Shown here one piece after another: positions 1 to 10,872 of a stretch of 64,000 nucleotides of DNA. The first letter of the stretch is position 1; each line of letters opens with the position of its first letter. A model generated the notes under the pieces. It did no database searches. It was given only the letters and a program-made list of their open reading frames with translations, and had not been told where the DNA came from. The stretch covers positions 620,001 to 684,000 of the forward strand of contig WACJ01000071.1 in the NCBI GenBank assembly GCA_008973525.1, written 5' to 3'. Made by a program: the position numbers and the translations under genes. The stretch is from Stenopsyche tienmushanensis. Its lineage: Eukaryota > Arthropoda > Insecta > Trichoptera > Stenopsychidae.

Positions 1-620
1 TGACGGATATGTCCGATTGCAGTGTTGTGTACGTTTAATGTAAGAATGATTCATCTCGGGAAATGACTTGTTCGAACTAGATGATATACTATTTTCGTAT
101 ACTGGATATGACGCAAAAAGATCGAAAAGGCTGAAAAGATCGCGTCACTACGCATGACATTTTTGACAGTGAATCAAAACGTTGAAGGGGTTAATGATAT
201 GCCATATGATTGTTGATCATTTTTTAAGAATGGTTTATTAGCTTTTTGTGAAGCCGAAGGATTTATCAAATTAAACATACAGATCCTGGAATAGCTTCTT
301 CACCATCAATACCTTCTTTGGAATCCACTTTTTCCGTAAGAACCTTATCATTTATTAATTCTGCGATATTTTCCGTATCTAAATATTCAAAACGCTGTAT
401 CTGTTAATTATATTTGCGAATGTAATATTTAGAAAATATTTGAGTCTTATTTGAGGTTTGGCGATTTTTACTTTTCAAGCATTCTGACCAATTTATTTCC
501 GACATGCAATCAGACTTGTTGGTCTCAATTCAACATTGAAGTTTTTCCACACAGTGTGTGCAAATAGGCATTTATGATTCCCGGATGGGTGTAGTGAACA
601 AATATTTGATTGCTGATAAA
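1..620. other. A+T-rich sequence, nothing recognised
   Basis: No open frame with family resemblance, no clear repeat unit and no RNA gene signature was seen here on either strand. Confidence 0.5.
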
Positions 621-859
621 TATACACTGAGACACAAAGATTGATGAAATAGTTTGATTGACTGCGTTTTTATTTTTTTCGTTAAATAGAAATATACATA
701 AATTTCTTATTAATAAAATAAAATAAAACGGTATTAAATTTAATTTATGTAGTATTAATAAATTGAGCCTAAATGCGAAAAGACAGCAAATTCAATATCA
801 CGAAAGTCATGGAAAATAGGATGAAAGTAAGGAGTGAATATTTCGATATATTGTTTGCA

Positions 860-1110
860 TCTTTGGCTTTTTTATAAGAATTTACGAGATTTAGAGTCGG
901 AAACTGATTGAAAAACACAGTTGGAAGATATTTTTGTAAATGAAACAATTTGATGAATCTATTTAAATTCACAAAAAAATATAAAAAACATGCATTTAAA
1001 ATATATTTGTCGATGAAATCAAATTCAATGTTTTTGGGAGCGACGATATAGTGAATCTGTGTATACATTTTAAAATTAAAATGCAGAATATTTGGATCTT
1101 GGTAATCGTT
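860..1110 (+). pseudogene. Tc1-like transposase remnant (DDE first-Asp region)
   Basis: One forward frame contains IFVDEIKFNVFGSDD (about 1005-1050). This is close to the block around the first catalytic Asp in Tc1 transposases, typically written SDESKFNIFGSDG. The frame upstream carries several stops, so only a decayed fragment remains. The motif ACACTGAGA occurs near 627 and, inverted, near 1195-1203, and may mark worn terminal repeats of the element. A related fragment with the same motif lies at 13.8 kb. The family call rests on this one motif, so the outer limits are uncertain. It cannot encode a working transposase. Confidence 0.55.
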
Positions 1111-1420
1111 TTAAATGCTATCAAGACATATTGACCCGAATTATTTTGGTTATTAAAATATTGCTGGAAAGTAATTGAAATGTATTCTTCAGATCTCAGT
1201 GTCTCAAATATTGAATTTATATATAAAAATGTTTTGAATTGAATTGTTTGAAATAAGTACTGTTGATTAGGTGTGAGATACCTTTGTCTACCTTGCTTCT
1301 TTGTTCAAACTCGACGACAGCAATGCGATATGTACGTCAATATTCAAGTGCTGCTTTAATCGAATACTTATAGTCTGGATGTTTCTTTGGGGAATTGAAA
1401 TATACAACACAATGTTCATT

Positions 1421-1975
1421 TAGTTGGCTCTTTGACAATATTGGATGTGTCCATTGAATTTCAGCCAGCAATGCTGAAAGGCGAGCTGTCGCTCGGTTTT
1501 TGTCTCGGAATCCAATGTGTCTTCATTTCGTTTTGCGGCAACGCTCGCCGTTAACTCGTGATTTCCTCCCACTGAAAACGTCTGCTGTAACGTTGTCGGT
1601 AATTTACATAACATTTTGTGGGGGGGAGTCCAAAGTTTGAGCGTCTTGTGTCAGCCGAGGGGAGTCCCATCCCCGGGACGGCTCTGGATTGTGGCGATGT
1701 CGGATGCAACGTAACGAAACAAGATAACGGGCGTCTGGGAAACAAGTTTCAGAGCAGCCGCCAGCCGTTTGTTCTCTGTATCTGACATGCCGTATCAAAT
1801 TCTGGAAGCCTCCAGCTCTTTGGGTCGCAAAATGTGCACCCGGATCGACTATGGATTACTGGGAGGCTTTTAAGGGCTGCCGCGGCTACATGTGCTCCCT
1901 AAGACACGCGGAAACGGCTCACTGATAAAAGTCTCGCTGTTTGGGGTGAAAGCCGCTTTCAAAAGCCAGTTTATA
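1421..1975. other. G+C-richer non-coding patch
   Basis: This block is clearly richer in G+C than its flanks and includes a run of seven G near 1619-1626. Short overlapping reading frames exist on the minus strand, but none resembles a known protein and no convincing splice sites bound them. It could be a conserved regulatory element or an unrecognised old repeat. Comparison with a related genome would decide. Confidence 0.3.
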
Positions 1976-2074
1976 CAATTGTGACCAAAATTACAATTTA
2001 AAAACAATATTATATTTTTCTTCTTGTTCAATTTTGATATTGAAAAATATATATTTGATTCGCTTTAATTCGGA

Positions 2075-2195
2075 CAGGGCTTCGAACCGTTATCTTTTTC
2101 ATTTTGGTTTTTGTTCCGGTTCAGTTCCAAACATTTATATCGGTTCGTTTGTGGTTTTCGTTTCGTTTTGGTTTAAGGTTTTCGGATCAATGATT
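2075..2195 (+). repeat. Family D MITE copy 1 (hAT-like), 3' end worn
   Basis: The copy starts with CAGGGCTTCGAACCG, followed by a T/G-rich tract with repeated GGTTC and TTTCGTT words. Five other segments in the window share this start or its inverted form. The best-preserved copy (38156-38296) has inverted ends. A CAGGG terminus is typical of some hAT elements, but no 8-bp target duplication was confirmed for this copy. Confidence 0.6.
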
Positions 2196-2303
2196 TTTTG
2201 TACAATATTAAAAACTTATTTTCTAGCATGATTTAGAGTACTTCATTCCTTCTTTTATAATGAGTATATTACATGAATACCATTGTCATTTAACCTCTTA
2301 AAG

Positions 2304-2636
2304 TACTGGATGGAATGGATGGGTATAAATGGACGTCGAATAGAAAGACTCTCTTCTCTAAATAACTATTTATTCCATACGAGAGAAAGAGAGATCTGGC
2401 TGCAGGAGGGACTGCTTCCCGCAGCCAAGGCTAACCGATGACTCTTCCGACTCCCGTCTCCTGCGCGTCACTACCCAATCGGCAACGGTGCATGCGCAAG
2501 AAGCGATCGGTCGGTAAGCAGTGCAATGTCTCTGTAGGGCCACAAGAGATTCCGCTGTTAAAATAACACATTGCACATGAAGAGAGATGGAAGATGTCGC
2601 TGTTAATAGCGCTACTACGTGGGGATGGTAAATCAC
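2304..2636 (-). repeat. Family G copy 1, LTR-like repeat
   Basis: This block aligns by eye over most of its length with 10392-10720. Shared landmarks are a CGTCGAATAGAAAGACTCTC block, a G+C-rich hairpin (2398-2426), and a segment ending in AAATAACACATTGCAC. Read on the minus strand, the hairpin is followed by the polyadenylation-type hexamer AATAAA, an order expected in the repeated region of an LTR. I therefore favour a solo or truncated LTR, with a SINE-like repeat as the alternative. No target duplication or primer-binding site was confirmed. Confidence 0.55.
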
Positions 2637-2639
2637 CCA

Positions 2640-3775
2640 CGCTATAGTAACAACCAATAGTGTAAATCATAGTTCACCCTTATTCTTCGTTATCTCCATT
2701 TTTACTACTGTTAATTCCCTGTTTGTTGTCAGATCCATATTGTAAACAGTGGGATCCGAATGCAGAATGTGGACTAATTAAATTGTAATCATTGGTAAAA
2801 AAAATGGATTAAGTTGTTAATAGCAATCCTTAAGCAAAATTAAGAAGTGTTGATTGTCTCATCGAGTGATATGATTATAATAAATAAAACTACGCTTCTT
2901 GAATGTATAATTTAAAGCCGTTCAAAATTAAAATTAATAGGGTGGTTTTATATTTTGGGATTCTTTGTTATGTGATAAGGCTTTATTCGATTGTCTAAAA
3001 GGCTTCTGTAGCATGAGGTTTCCTTTTGCCACCTCAGCGGCATTATCCCGAATTCGCGTAAAATGTGTAACGGGCGTTATGTCGAAACCGAGGGTGTGTT
3101 TTGAAGATTATCCCTTTAATTATGAATTTTACTGCCGAATATAATTGAGTGGCAAATCTGCCGCTAAATATATCCCGATTCTTTGAATATAAATTTTGTA
3201 ATGCTCGCGTGCTTCCACTGCAATGTAATTAATTTCCGGCGAACTTCAAAGGAGTCAGAACCTTGAATATTTTTGTTTGAAAGCGTCTCGCAAACACGCA
3301 TATGAATAACGCAAATTTGTGTCGACGCGTTCATAGTGGATGTATAGAAAAAATGTCCTATATTTGCCGGGGTTGGCAAAATTACATAGGATCTCAGATC
3401 TCGGAATTAAATAGAAGGTATCTATATAAATTCTATATTTACCGATCATTTAAATACCTTTGGTGATAGAATGATGTGGAAGTTCACACTGTATCAATAC
3501 TTGATGTTGGGGAGCCAAATAGAGAACAAGAAAAGGGAGGTCGCCATCTACATATATCAATTGCATTCAGATTGATTTAAATTCAGTGTCTTTGAATACT
3601 GTAATTTATTGCGATTCAATTATACACCTAAATACGGAGGAAATCAAATTGAGAATATGCTAATTTCACGCAAAACGTACGTCCGTACATATACGTGGAA
3701 TATAAGAGCGTTGTATTTTTATATATGAGTTGCGGCTTGAAAATATTTAATATGAATTCATAAAAGATGAGAAAT
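2640..3775. other. No gene recognised; mildly G+C-richer part near 2960-3160
   Basis: Short minus-strand frames around 3164-3449 overlap one another and match nothing I know. No RNA gene, repeat array or element end was identified. Confidence 0.4.
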
Positions 3776-3777
3776 TT

Positions 3778-3992
3778 TGTGCAATTCCGTGTTATACGAG
3801 GTTCAATGTTTATATAAAAATTATGGTCTGCGTTCTCAAATTATTATATATACACTTTTTAAATAAGAAATTGCCTGTTTTTAACCCGTTAATCGCATTA
3901 AATTTTGTTGTACAAAAATATGCCATAATTCATCAACCGTGTTATATCAAAACCGTGCTATATCAACCCCGCGTTAAACGAGGCCCAAGTTT
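3778..3992 (-). repeat. Family F copy 1: pogo/Tigger-like terminal segment
   Basis: Read on the minus strand, it begins with CCTCGTTTAACGCGG and contains ATATAACACGGTTGATGAAT followed by GCATATTTTTGTA. The same ordered motifs occur at 31745-31850, just upstream of a Tigger-like transposase fragment. Ends of the CCTCG-TTTAACGCGG type are familiar from pogo/Tigger elements. This copy is only a short remnant without coding sequence. Confidence 0.45.
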
Positions 3993-4780
3993 ATAAAAGC
4001 TGAATTCCGACCCGATTCGCGTGTCATACTTTGTTGATCGCTGATCTGGATCATGGGATCTTTATCCATCTTTTCTGACTGAAAGAAATTCTTGCTAAAA
4101 TTGTGGTTCTTATTTTAATATATTTTTTGTGGCGCCCTAATTGATACATCCAGAATTTTCTGATGCGGAGATATTCAAATCATTTACCGAAAGTTGGATA
4201 ATTCATATCCACACACATTGAAAGTAGTCGAGAACTTCTGTTCATTTGACAGCCTTGTGGCTTGTTAGACATATTAGATGCATTGCATTTGAATTTCATA
4301 ATGTTCACGTTGCAAATAATATCGAATACAAACATTAAATTCTATGAAATTGGTGAATACTCAACTCTTATCAGAATAAAACATGGGCTGTGTATTAGAG
4401 AATTTATGAGCAATAAATTTTGGCTGCTGTTGCATACATGTCCACCATTGCCATTAAAATTACCGCCAGCCGCTTACATTAAGTGATTGCTTACAAATTA
4501 CAGGCAAGAATAATTAATTTAATATTAAATTCAAAATAATATATTTGCTATTATTAAAAACGTTAATTATATTCCTCGTGATGATTAATGTTGCTATGTT
4601 TGTGTATTGATGATCGATTTAAAAATAAATCTGATAGATCAAGAGATTCGATGGATTTCAGTACAAGTCCATTAGATATGATCGATGAAAACTTTAGAAG
4701 CACTCCCTGAATGTTGACTAAATTCAATCTTGGGATTGACTTAAAAAGTAGATTAGGCTCCGTCGACAAGGCAATTTCGC
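3993..4780. other. No gene or repeat recognised
   Basis: A 74-codon forward frame at 4262-4486 has no recognisable domain, signal peptide or splice context. I treat it as chance. Confidence 0.4.
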
Positions 4781-5345
4781 AGCTAAGGGTAATTTAGGCT
4801 AATACACCCTTTTGACTGACCCTCATCCGGCCATTCGGGGCACAGTAGGAGTTTACCCCGAATTTGCATAATCATCGTGTAACACCTGATACAATGCGAT
4901 TGAGAGGAGACTCGATGTTTTGATTTGGCCCATCGTTGACATCAAACACTCCAATTGGAGTGGAAATCGATTCTCCTCTAAGGTTTTGTGTAATTTGAAC
5001 TTTGAACCCGGAGGAGCGTCGAAAGCTCGCCCGGCTCCGGTTGTTTGATCAGAGTTTGTTTGCCCACCGATTGGGCGAGGGTTGAAAAATCGGCGAAATT
5101 TCAGCACAGGCCCAACATGTAAATAAGATGTGCTGCTGGTGCATGGGGTCGGGTTTTGCATATTGAAATTTGCGGAGTAGCTGGCAAAGGCCAGCGCCAA
5201 TTTCGTGGGCCGATCCAGATTCCGGCGAAAGAAAAACACGAAATATATTATTAATGTCGCCATAAATTACGTCGGGACGTAAATTGAAAGTCGCTGCGGA
5301 AGAATTATGAATATTTAAGAGTCTACCCTGTGTCTGCCTGTCTGT
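4781..5345. other. G+C-richer patch with an uninterrupted 136-codon minus frame
   Basis: The minus frame 5263-4853 is open for 136 codons, among the longest in the window. The predicted peptide is rich in Pro, Thr, Ser and Asn and shows no domain, transmembrane pattern or repeat that I recognise. No TATA box or good splice pair was found around it. Higher G+C lowers stop frequency and can explain the length. It may be a conserved non-coding element. Low-confidence alternative: an exon of an unknown gene. Confidence 0.3.
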
Positions 5346-5950
5346 TCGTGTGTAAGCGTTCGTGTTGGTTATGGAATAGGGTGAAAAAAATATTTTCGAT
5401 ATATGGGAGAGTTCGCCTTGAGGGTATCTTCAAACGTTATGTTGTGATAAAAATATAATTTCCTTTTGAAAAAATAAATTGCGATCCTATCGTGATTCCA
5501 TATATCGTCCAGAATCGATAAAAGCGCGTGGATGTATTACAATTCATCCCCTTGAATTGAAATTATATTATTATCGAATGATCAAAATAGCCTTCGTATA
5601 ATTTAAAACCTGGTACTCACGTGTTTAAAGTAAATTCGAAATTTGATTTTTCTTAAAATATTTGTGCTCAGCTTTATTGTTCAATGTGACTGACTTTGAT
5701 CAAGATGATGTCATTGAAATTTTCAATGAACATGTAGCACAAAGGTTTTCTTTTAAATTGTCTTCATTTGGCAAACAATCTTAATATAGGAACGCAATCG
5801 GTGAACAACGTTTGGTAGTGATGACAACTAAAATCATGACCTATGCAGTTCCTCATCTTATCATGATCACTTGATGCTCCGAATTATCGACTACACTTTC
5901 CCTTCAATATCTAAAGAATACTGATATTTTATTCCATCCTGCAGATAATC
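5346..5950. other. A+T-rich, nothing recognised
   Basis: This segment lies downstream (minus sense) of the hAT pseudogene and may hold its lost 3' end, but no terminal repeat matching the 5' end at 7039 was seen. Confidence 0.35.
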
Positions 5951-5953
5951 TAG

Positions 5954-6633
5954 TTAATAAGCATTCGTTGCAAAGCGCATGCAGTCATCGATGTGGTTAT
6001 CTGTCAAATTAGTCCGAAGTTTGGATTTTTTATAATTCATATGAGAAAATGAAGATTCGCATAAATATGTACTTCCAAAGCATGATGAAATTCAGAAATA
6101 CACGTCTTTCAAATTTTAATATTTTTCTGGATTCATCACCCTCCATATATGAGAAGATGTCCACTTTGGAAATTTTCTTCGTTCATATTGAACAGTGATA
6201 ATATGAAGCTGAAAACTGTATTAAGCTTTTTAAAATCTGCGAATCGCTTTTCGAATTGATCCAATATTTTCTCCAATACAGCAATATATTCTTCGCAATT
6301 ATATAAATTTACGTTTTCATCAATCTCATCTTTTAAATTATAAAAATGAGTGAAATCCTTTTTGCGCAGATTTAACATCCATAGTTTCAATTTCATCTTG
6401 AAAGAATTTACTGATGAAATCATATCAATAATAGTTTTGGATTTTCCTTGTAATTTCAAATTCATTTCATTTAATTTAGAAGTTAAATCTGTCAAAAATG
6501 CTAGTTTTAATAGCCTATTCCTTATTTTGGAGATAATTTGACCTACCATTGTAAAGAAAAATTCTTCTTCCCAGTCGTTATTAAAATGGTATTTTTTTGG
6601 TTTCTTCGCAGCACTCATTTTCAAAGATATCAC
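5954..6633 (-). pseudogene. hAT transposase pseudogene (ZBED5/SCAND3-like)
   Basis: The frame 6633-6136 reads an N-terminus (MSAAKKPKKYHFNNDWEEEF) and then jumps straight to a central segment including LAFLTDLTSKLNEMNLKLQG and IIDMISSVNSFKMKLKLW. These are characteristic of hAT transposases related to GTF2IRD2, SCAND3 and ZBED5. The BED-finger region and much of the catalytic domain between them are missing, so an internal deletion has fused the two parts. After a stop, another frame resumes with TYLCESSFSHMNYKKSKLRT and LTDNHIDDCMRFATNAY, ending at a TAA at 5954. This is the C-terminal hAT dimerisation region. The protein cannot be functional. Confidence 0.8.
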
Positions 6634-7039
6634 AATTTTTTAAAAACAATTATTTCTAGAGAGAACGAGAAAATAAAACTTCATTTTCAATAATTTTACA
6701 ACAGCCTCTGTTCAAATCCACAGATGTGCACAGAGCAGAAGCACGTAACAGAATAATGTGTATCTCTAAGATCAATATTTTTTAAATGCAATCCATTGCT
6801 GGAACACGTGTTGTGGATCAACATTTTTGAAGAATGTTGTAATAAAGCTGATGTTAAATATTCTAAGAAAATGTATTATCCAGATGTTTAAAAAAATCAT
6901 AAGAATCGTTGTCAAAAAAGCCATAAGTCGAGCCAACGAGTCCGATCTCAAAAAAATTCAAGAAAATTCACGGAAGTTATCGGGATCGATCAAATTTTGC
7001 TTCAAGATCGACCAGTCGATCGGGATCGACCGGTTGCTG
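5954..7039 (-). mobile_element. Degenerate hAT element
   Basis: On the minus strand the element starts with CAGCAACCGGTCGATCC at 7039. Repeated GATCGACC/GGTCGATC words follow down to about 6985, then a leader, then a broken transposase. Such ends with repeated GTCGATCG words are known for hAT elements related to ZBED5/SCAND3-type genes (from memory). The start of the coding part lies about 420 bp inside the 5' end. No matching 3' terminal repeat was found near 5.6-5.95 kb, so the 3' end is lost or too diverged. No intact element or target duplication is present. Confidence 0.65.
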
Positions 7040-7399
7040 TAAGGTATATTCAACATTTTTCTTGAACGTCATTGAATAGTCTCGGATCTTGTTCTTAATC
7101 CTATATATACTACGTTAGATCTAAGAATTAGTCTGGGAGATCCACTCTGTCAAACTCTTATTGTTTCATATTCGTGGTTATTTGTATTTGCGAAAATTTG
7201 ACGGTGTTAATGTCGTTTCGACTGCATTTATAAGCTTATGCTTTTTAAAATAAACATTTGAGCAATATCAACAACCGCCATGCATTCCTAAATTATAATA
7301 ATGCTTACTTAATGCTTAAGGGTTAACAGACACATGATATTCTTTTTCCACAAACTTTAATGTAAAGTGCAAAAAATATGATCATAAGTTTTATTAATG

Positions 7400-7660
7400 A
7401 ATTATAGATAGATGTGTCTTAAAGTATATTCGTAGCAAGATATTGTCTTTTTGGAGAGCTACAGTTTATATCTAGCTTTGCGGTTTTTCAGATCGGCTTA
7501 ATTAAGCCTTATTTTTGCAGTTTCTGCAGAAATCGGTCTTACAATTTCTTTCGTTGAGTCAGCAGCGAGCTTAGAAGAGATCTTTTTTCGATCTTTCAGA
7601 GGTTTACCCTTTGTAGTTCATAGTAACACTTTTGCAGTTTGTTCTTCGTCTATCGACATG
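7400..7660 (-). pseudogene. Tc1-like transposase N-terminal remnant
   Basis: One minus-strand frame reads GKPLKDRKKISSKLAADST, then RPISAETAKIRLN, a stop, and ADLKNRKARYKL. The pattern matches the second helix-turn-helix and linker of Tc1-like transposases: a GRPKK-type start, a D-R basic segment, a V-S-x-x-T-x-x-R-x-L helix, then GLK-R and a KK-P-L-L-type stretch. Several stops interrupt it. No catalytic block was recognised nearby. It differs from the Tc1 remnants at 0.9 and 13.8 kb, which retain a different domain. Confidence 0.55.
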
Positions 7661-9960
7661 CGATTCGATATATTTGAACAATTTAATCGTACATTGCTCG
7701 TCTTAACGCTAATGTTTGTAATATCTGAAGATTTCTACTCGCAATATCCCTTGATTCACCATACGACAGAGGAATTGTTTGATATCAATACCTACTTTTA
7801 ATGCGGACTGATATTGATTAAAAGACACTTATTGAAACATACGCACAAACATTTTTAGTATTAATCAAATTATTTTCACGAGTATTACCCAGGGGGGCGG
7901 CAGTTGGTCCTTAACGCCCCCCAAATTTTCTTTGAACCATAAACGTCCACTTTGATCTCTTCAACGCCCCCATTGGGAACATTTGCGTGTTATATCTTTA
8001 GATCCAAATGGCGAATTTTCGTATATAATAAAATTAGTATCGTAATTAAAAATACAGAACTTATTATATTTAAGCTCCATTTACTTTTAAAATCCTATGC
8101 TATTTTTGTATTTGTAAGTCTTCTTTTTTCAATTATATATGTTAGAGCGATATCATGGCAAATTTCTGAGAACGGTTTAGCATATAAATGTTCCAATCTT
8201 GGAATCGACTTTCTGACAAATGTAATATTGGATTATATTATATATATTCAAAAAAGCTATTTTGATTCAACTATGCTATGGCTGTTAAAACATAATATTG
8301 GCTATCTAATCGATGTTATTCGCAGATGAAAGATATTAATTATGCTGAGACTTACATCACTAACATAATTATGATATAATTTAGCCTTATTCATCATCAT
8401 TTACACATGTTCTTCAACTTTTAAAATTTAGCGTTTATAAAAGAGCAAGATATGTATTGAATTGTGATATTTCCTATAAAAATAAATCCAAGAAACGTAC
8501 ATTGTAATTGATAACGATAGAATTAACCATTGATAAGAAATTCATGGGTTTATGTCGACATTTATCGTTGTGGTTAAATGAGCACATTTTGAAACTTTAT
8601 TGATTAAAAACTAGCACAACATCATTTCTAAGTATCATAAGGTTGATCTAATTGTTTAAAATTCCATTGAAAATTGAGCAAAATAATAATCAGGCAAGAA
8701 ATAATATAATATAGACTTTTCTATGCGGCATATGGTGAAATCATGCTTACAAATTTATGTTAAAAGTAATTGAATATAAGATCAATTAATCCTCGTCTAA
8801 AGTTTCAACGTTTTCGAGTTCAAACTTTGAAAATTGTATTCTAGTTTTTGTCGTCAAACTTATCGCATGTCGGATAAAAGCTAATATGGATATAATCAAC
8901 GTGGGATCTACGGGACCGAATGATGATAACTTATCATCATTAGGTCCTGCTCAGCAGCTTTTACGTAATGATTCTTTTTATCTCGAATATTTTTATCTCG
9001 TTTCGGTTTCAATTAAAATTTGCATATTACAGTGTTTTGGATTCTACAACCCAGCGTGGACGTACTTATTAAGCGGTCCAATCTGCAAAAGTTGACTGGT
9101 AATTGTATCACTTGTACGCTTAAGAAATATGGCTAAGCTTATTTATTTTTGTACTCATAATTAACGAGCTTCATTTAGTCGACTCGGCGAAAGTGCGGAA
9201 GAAAAATAAGTACACATTCAATTAGAAGTAAATTTGTGCTAATTGAAAGTGCTTACGAGTCCGCTTTTAAACTATAAACGAAGAGTTGATAAAAGCCGCA
9301 AAGTGAGGAGCTCTATTTATTCCTCAGCAAAGTTCGCGATGTACAATTAACAGTGGCTAATTTATTGATGCGATATAAAACGCGCTTTCAGCTGAATAAA
9401 ATTTTGGGCTGTTAATGATGGACGTTTGTGTCGAAAATTGGCCTTAAGTATTGAAAGTTTGTAATTGTATTTTTTGTTAAAGATAGACATAGATCTAGTG
9501 TCTGATTATTTAGAATTTGTTTCAATATCTACTCTAAATGCTATCATCATCATAGTGCAGCCACGTATAATTCGCTGAAGGATTTAGATATCATCTTTAT
9601 CTATATCCATATCATTATGATCTTTATATCATATTCACTTTCTTGTGCTCTCAATATTGAGGGTATGATCTCTGATTTTCTTTTGTAAACGTCACCCATC
9701 ACTGTCGATAAAATAATTATAAGAACTGTTGCATAAAAAATCGTGTATTCCTGTCGTCATACATTTTATCCTTGCATTTCGAGAATAGTAAGGATTAATC
9801 TTCTGGAGGTCTATCACTCCAGTTACATGAATTCTGAAAAAAATTGCCATGTGTTCTGATTCCAAGTATGATTAATTCACTAAATTCTAAGAGTTCAATT
9901 GCTGCGAATAAATCACCCATAGGTTAACCTCTTCGAATTTATTAACCATCTAGGTATTTA
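7661..9960. other. No gene recognised; contains a C/G hairpin at 7890-7921
   Basis: A 125-codon forward frame (7952-8329) is rich in Ile, Leu, Phe and Tyr, as expected of translated A+T-rich DNA, and has no known domain. The rest shows no repeat family shared with the window. Confidence 0.4.
7890..7921. repeat. Inverted repeat with GGGGGGCG arms
   Basis: CAGGGGGGCGG is followed, after a short loop, by CGCCCCCC. The CAGGGG start could be the worn end of a hAT-type MITE, but no partner end was located. Confidence 0.4.
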
Positions 9961-10015
9961 GTCATTGAGATCCAGAAAATTATAATAGATCTGGATCGAG
10001 ATGAATGCTTAGAAA

Positions 10016-10110
10016 CAGGGGCTCGAACCGTTATTTTTTTCATTTCTTTTTTCATTCTGTTTCAGCTCCAAGCATTTTAATTGGTTCAGTTTCGTTGCGG
10101 AAAAATTAGA
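10016..10110 (+). repeat. Family D copy 2 (left part)
   Basis: It starts CAGGGGCTCGAACCG and continues with the T-rich family sequence (ATTGGTTCAGTTTCG). It may be the left half of one element whose right half is the D fragment ending at 10872, with a family G repeat between them. The spacing is longer than the G copy alone, so this is inference. Confidence 0.5.
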
Positions 10111-10391
10111 AATGCTCTGATTTTTAGAAATTAAAAAAAATTAAATCAGAAAAAAATTAAAGGTTAACGCATTCGCGGACACGGATTAGCGACGCAATTC
10201 ATGAACATAGACATTGAGTTAAACCGTCAATAAACACACTGTTATTATTTTTTGACTCGTATTAGACTTCCTATTACTATCGACGTACATATACTGTAAA
10301 CCCTAATTCGAACTTAATATATTTTGTGATAATTTCGTCCGATGGAGATTATACGTTGTAACGTTAACATTCTTTTATCGGGCCGTGATGT

Positions 10392-10720
10392 TGCTGGACA
10401 AATGGATGGGAATAGATGTGCGTCGAATAGAAAGACTCTCTTCTCTAAATAACGATTTATTCCACACGAATCTGGCTGCAGAAGGGACGACCTCCCGCAA
10501 GCCAAGGCTAATCGACGACTCTTCCGTACTCCCGCCTCCTGCGCGTCTCTTCCCAACCGACAAGAAGCGATCGGTCGGTATGCAGTTGCAATGTCTCCGC
10601 AGGGCCACAAGAGATGGCGCTGTTAAAATAACACATTGCACCTGAAGAGAGACGGAAGATGTCGCTGTTAATCTGGAGAATTAAATCTGCTCAGACTAAC
10701 ACACTATTGCGCTACAAATC
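10392..10720 (-). repeat. Family G copy 2, LTR-like repeat
   Basis: This is the second long copy of the G family, alignable with 2304-2636 across the hairpin region, the CGATCGGTCGGTA block and the AAATAACACATTGCAC block. It keeps about 40 bases (around 10674-10710) that are absent from copy 1. On the minus strand AATAAA lies just downstream of the hairpin (10473-10502), consistent with an LTR repeated region. Direct flanking duplications were not found. Confidence 0.55.
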
Positions 10721-10757
10721 ACCCCCTCTACAATTAAAACAGAAAATAATCATAATC

Positions 10758-10872
10758 TGCATCGAACCGAATTTTCGTTATTTTTGAATCGGTTACAGCT
10801 CCGGTTTTTGTTACGGTAATAACAGTTTTGTCGATTATTAGTTGTCGTTTTCAATTCCGGATCGAAGCCCTG
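10758..10872 (-). repeat. Family D fragment with right terminus
   Basis: It ends in CGGATCGAAGCCCTG, the inverted form of the D start, and contains CGAACCG, GGTTAC and TTTTCG words typical of the family. Confidence 0.5.

Noticed and set aside
6350..6541. 63-codon forward frame
   Set aside because: It is antisense to the hAT transposase pseudogene.
7952..8329. 125-codon hydrophobic forward frame
   Set aside because: The composition is what A+T-rich DNA gives by chance (Ile, Leu, Phe, Tyr, Lys). No membrane protein family is recognisable.
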